Shown here one piece after another: positions 12,875-14,131 of a stretch of DNA of 14,131 bases (positions are counted from its first letter, which is position 1; each line of letters opens with the position of its first letter). The stretch comes from Syntrophomonas sp. UBA4807 (GTDB lineage: Bacteria > Bacillota > Syntrophomonadia > Syntrophomonadales > Syntrophomonadaceae). The notes below the pieces were generated by a model, which worked only from the letters and a program-made list of their open reading frames with translations, had not been told where the DNA came from and did not search any database. The stretch is taken from positions 45,832 through 59,962 of the forward strand of contig DHGD01000147.1 of the NCBI GenBank assembly GCA_002402575.1, given 5' to 3'. The position numbers and the translations under genes are program-made.

Positions 12875-13330
12875 GTGAAAATCCTTCTGGTATGTACCGG
12901 CAATACCTGCCGCAGTCCGATGGCAGCGGCCATGCTGCAGCGGCTCTTGGAGCAAAGAGGCGCAGATATGGGGGAATACCAGATAATCACTGCCGGGCTG
13001 GGAGCAGGAACAGGCTGGCCGGCTTCTCCCGGGGCGATGTATGCCATGCAGCTTATGGGGCTTGATATCAGTCAGCATCGCTCCCAGGCTCTGAACCGTG
13101 AAATGGTGGAATCAGCCGATATGATTCTGACCATGACCGCCACACAGCGCGAATGTCTGGCGGACAAGTATCCTCAGCATAGCTTGAAAATTAACACCTT
13201 GGCGCAAGCGGTAGGGGAGCAGGCAGACATCCTCGACCCCTTCGGACAAGATGCGGTAAAATATGTGGAGAGCGCCAGGGAGATTAAACGACTGTTGGAG
13301 AAGTTGGTCGAGCTGGTTGTAAATAAATAA
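12875..13330 (+). CDS. ywlE: YwlE-type low-molecular-weight phosphatase, probably protein-arginine phosphatase
   Basis: A 151-residue protein of the low-molecular-weight tyrosine phosphatase fold, like B. subtilis YwlE (150 residues). The P-loop VCTGNTCRSP carries nucleophile C7 and R13. T11 is the residue that in YwlE favours phospho-arginine over phospho-tyrosine, where tyrosine phosphatases usually have Ile or Leu. The acid motif DILDPFGQD places D118 and D121 near the C terminus. YwlE removes phosphate added by the arginine kinase McsB, linked to Clp-mediated protein quality control. The GTG at 12875 is chosen because GAGGTGAT (12861-12868) is 6 nt upstream and the protein then begins MKILLVCTG. 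Reading further upstream in frame overlaps mntP and is not supported. Its ribosome binding site starts on the last base of the mntP stop codon. Confidence 0.92.
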   Translation: MKILLVCTGNTCRSPMAAAMLQRLLEQRGADMGEYQIITAGLGAGTGWPASPGAMYAMQLMGLDISQHRSQALNREMVESADMILTMTATQRECLADKYPQHSLKINTLAQAVGEQADILDPFGQDAVKYVESAREIKRLLEKLVELVVNK

Positions 13331-13353
13331 AAAATCCTACAGGAGATGACGCC

Positions 13354-13806
13354 ATGCGGGTAGTTATAGGCAGCGATCACGCCGGAGTGGATTTAAAAGC
13401 CCACTTGATTGATAAGCTCACCAGCTGCGGGATACAGGTTCTGGACTGCGGCGCTTTCAGCAGCGAGTCGGTGGATTACCCAGATATCGCCGAAGTGGCA
13501 GCACGGCAAGTGCTGGAAATGAAATGTCCGGGCATACTAATTTGCGGCAGTGGCATCGGAATCGCCATGGCTGCCAATAAGATACCGGGAATCCGTGCCG
13601 CTTTGTGCATGACTCCGGAAATGGCTAAGCTATCTAGGGAGCATAATGATGCCAATATCGTAACCCTTGGAGCGCGCCTGTTAGATGCCGGACTGGCTGA
13701 GGAAATTGTAAAAACATTTTTGTATACTGAGTTTCAGGCAGGTAGACACCAGATAAGGATCGAAAAAATACATCAATTGGAACAAAAATGCCGAGAGAGG
13801 AGTTAA
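13354..13806 (+). CDS. rpiB: Ribose-5-phosphate isomerase B
   Basis: Interconverts ribose-5-phosphate and ribulose-5-phosphate in the non-oxidative pentose phosphate pathway. The 150 residues match the RpiB/LacAB family. Motifs are GSDHAG (6-11), VDYPD (40-44), ILICGSGIGIAMAANK (61-76) with the active-site C64, and REHNDANIVTLGAR (95-108). The LacA/LacB galactose-6-phosphate isomerases are related, but a single gene in this neighbourhood argues for RpiB. The ATG has AGGAGATGA about 5 nt upstream and follows ywlE by 23 nt. In Bacillus a further gene, ywlG, lies between rpiB and glyA; here glyA follows directly. Confidence 0.94.
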   Translation: MRVVIGSDHAGVDLKAHLIDKLTSCGIQVLDCGAFSSESVDYPDIAEVAARQVLEMKCPGILICGSGIGIAMAANKIPGIRAALCMTPEMAKLSREHNDANIVTLGARLLDAGLAEEIVKTFLYTEFQAGRHQIRIEKIHQLEQKCRERS

Positions 13807-13811
13807 CCACA

Positions 13812-14131
13812 GTGGACTATATCGAAAAGTACGTCAAGGAGGTTGACCCGGAGATTGCAGCGGCCATCTCTGCGGAGGAAAACCGCCAGGACCAGAAACT
13901 GGAACTGATCGCATCCGAAAATTTTGTCTCCCGGGCGGTTATGGCCGCGCAGGGATGCGTCATGACCAATAAATACGCCGAAGGCTATCCGGGCAAGAGA
14001 TACTATGGCGGTTGCGAGTTTGTCGATGTAGCCGAGGAACTGGCCCGTGAAAGATTGAAGACTTTGTTCGGCTGCGAGCATGCCAATGTACAGCCCCACT
14101 CTGGTGCTCAGGCCAACACCGCGGTCTATTT
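13812..14131 (+). CDS. glyA: Serine hydroxymethyltransferase, N-terminal part (cut by window edge)
   Basis: The reading frame is open from GTG 13812 to the window end, giving the first 106 residues of an enzyme of about 410. It converts serine and tetrahydrofolate to glycine and 5,10-methylene-tetrahydrofolate, using pyridoxal phosphate. Signatures present are LELIASENFVS (30-40), NKYAEGYPGKRYYGG (53-67) with the active-site Glu E56, and NVQPHSGAQANTAVY (92-106). The start has AGAGGAG (13796-13802) 9 nt upstream, within the end of rpiB, and is only 5 nt after the rpiB stop, so the two genes are probably translated in a coupled way. Confidence 0.95.
   Translation, partial: MDYIEKYVKEVDPEIAAAISAEENRQDQKLELIASENFVSRAVMAAQGCVMTNKYAEGYPGKRYYGGCEFVDVAEELARERLKTLFGCEHANVQPHSGAQANTAVY

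Noticed and set aside
1..14131. Search for mobile elements, CRISPR arrays, tRNA or rRNA genes, toxin-antitoxin or defence genes
   Set aside because: No transposase, integrase, regular repeat array, tRNA-like cloverleaf or defence-type protein was recognised; the genes are nearly all conserved housekeeping genes.

Overview
The window is about 14.1 kb of ordinary, densely packed chromosome from a Gram-positive, endospore-forming bacterium, most likely a member of the Clostridia. It has near-balanced base composition and many GTG starts. The gene order is a rearranged version of the well-known Bacillus subtilis spo0F-fbaA-ywjH-murA-glpX-rho-rpmE-tdk-prfA-prmC-...-ywlC-mntP-ywlE-rpiB-ywlG-glyA chromosome segment. 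Every complete gene is on the + strand. I see no mobile element, CRISPR array, rRNA or tRNA. A Syntrophomonas-like lineage is a guess from gene content and composition, not something I can prove.

Layout: (1) 1-123 is the C-terminal end of a membrane protein. (2) 131-3111 is an apparent operon, spo0F - class II fructose-bisphosphate aldolase - small transaldolase/F6P aldolase - class II fructose-1,6-bisphosphatase (glpX). It has its own promoter and lacks the murA gene found here in Bacillus. (3) 3112-4681 is rho, preceded by a 265-nt leader with an extended -10 promoter, a C-over-G-biased stretch, a 12-nt near-repeat and several small hairpins. (4) 4758-5683 is a single-gene unit for a secreted LysM-LysM-M23 cell-wall peptidase, with a promoter and a very clear intrinsic terminator. 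(5) 5743-8016 is an uncharacterised radical SAM protein followed by a YhaM-type OB-fold/HD 3'-5' exoribonuclease. (6) 8029-8392 is rpmE with a promoter and two downstream hairpins. (7) 8419-14131 is a long tightly spaced run: DUF1385 membrane protein - prfA - prmC - Sua5/YwlC - mntP - ywlE - rpiB - glyA (cut by the window edge).

Functionally the region combines sporulation signalling (Spo0F), gluconeogenic and pentose-phosphate carbon flow (Fba, Fsa/Tal, GlpX, RpiB, GlyA), transcription and RNA turnover (Rho, YhaM), and translation (L31, RF1 with its methyltransferase PrmC, and the tRNA t6A enzyme Sua5). Cell-wall turnover, Mn2+ export and protein-arginine dephosphorylation are also represented. 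Nothing here is a clearly new system. The best leads are the radical SAM/YhaM pair, the rho leader, the NLPY (not NPPY) motif of PrmC, the degenerate linker of Sua5, and the hairpins between rpmE and the DUF1385 gene.
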